This document shows, in pieces, positions 5,361 to 5,523 of a DNA stretch of 5,523 nucleotides. Position numbers and translations under genes: made by a program. Positions within the stretch are counted from its first letter, which is position 1. Each line of letters starts with the position of its first letter. The notes under the pieces are model-generated. The model ran no database searches and was not told where the DNA came from. It saw nothing but the letters and a program-made list of their open reading frames with translations. Source of the DNA: an uncultured Butyricicoccus sp. (GTDB taxonomy: Bacteria > Bacillota > Clostridia > Oscillospirales > Butyricicoccaceae); assembly GCA_947575935.1 (NCBI GenBank), contig CANPPM010000198.1, positions 1-5,523 on the forward strand, written 5' to 3'.

Positions 5361-5523
5361 TGCAGCTGCAAATACTTTTTTATGGCTGGTGGCTGGCAGA
5401 GAATTTACTGACTCATTTTTTTGCCCTTGATTTTTTGCTTCGGGTCACGGAAACAGATGACAGGGGCCGCCTGCCGCTTTGCCTTGCGGCGGATGCATGC
5501 TTGACGCTGGCCGTGATGATCAG
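5360..5523 (+). CDS. N-terminus of a membrane protein, probably the partner sensor kinase (3' partial)
   Basis: An ATG at 5360 overlaps the LytTR regulator stop (TGATG) and the frame stays open to the window edge, giving 54 residues. Purine-rich AGAAAGGGG (about 5343-5351) lies upstream as a ribosome binding site. The visible part has two hydrophobic stretches (about 3-27, including ILFYGWWLAENLLTHFFALD, and about 38-54) separated by a charged turn with ETDDRGR (31-37). This fits the start of a polytopic membrane protein. LytTR regulators are usually paired in one operon with a multi-span GHKL-type histidine kinase (AgrC/LytS-like), so this identity is inferred from context; no kinase motif lies inside the window. 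Confidence 0.7.
   Translation, partial: MQLQILFYGWWLAENLLTHFFALDFLLRVTETDDRGRLPLCLAADACLTLAVMI

Noticed and set aside
1..5523. CRISPR arrays, tRNA or rRNA genes, insertion sequences
   Set aside because: No regularly spaced direct repeats, no cloverleaf-like or rRNA-like segment, and no transposase motif was seen on either strand.

Overview
The window looks like a chromosomal segment of a low-redundancy Gram-positive anaerobe, most likely a gut-type Clostridia (Oscillospiraceae/Ruminococcaceae-like). The basis is the Firmicutes-style order of a TrmN6/YabB-type tRNA methyltransferase followed by rsmI, strong AGGAGG-type ribosome binding sites, sigma-A-like promoters, G+C-rich coding DNA, and a sensor kinase whose GGTGIGLSIVKAI and FWFRIP endings are typical of clostridial kinases. 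This assignment is an inference from style; no species is claimed.

Layout: (1) 2-220, the C-terminal end of a TrmN6/YabB-like tRNA methyltransferase. (2) 221-435, an extremely AT-rich spacer (24 G/C in the 200 bases 221-420) that carries a good promoter for rsmI and four near-identical 13-bp dyads, ATACTATWTGTAT. (3) 436-1281, rsmI, the 16S rRNA C1402 2'-O-methyltransferase. (4) 1375-2015, an OmpR/PhoB-type response regulator broken by a frameshift, apparently with loss of the interdomain linker, followed 3 bases later by an intact membrane histidine kinase (2019-3563). (5) A strong, probably bidirectional terminator (3582-3640). (6) On the minus strand, a HAD-family phosphatase (3863-4507) followed by a possible small single-span membrane protein (3645-3893). 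(7) Divergent from it, a LytTR-type response regulator (4650-5360) translationally coupled to the start of a membrane protein that runs off the window and is probably its sensor kinase.

How the parts relate: rsmI and the methyltransferase are translation-apparatus housekeeping genes. The first two-component pair has an intact sensor, but its regulator cannot be read as one protein in this sequence, so the pathway is either decaying, rewired, or affected by a sequence error. The second pair (LytTR regulator plus membrane partner) resembles quorum-sensing or cell-envelope AgrA/AgrC- and LytR/LytS-type systems; no peptide signal gene is visible here. The HAD gene and the LytTR operon are driven by well-formed divergent promoters.

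The most unusual element is the AT-rich rsmI leader with its four repeated dyads, two of which closely bracket the promoter. I do not see a clearly novel multi-gene system in the window.
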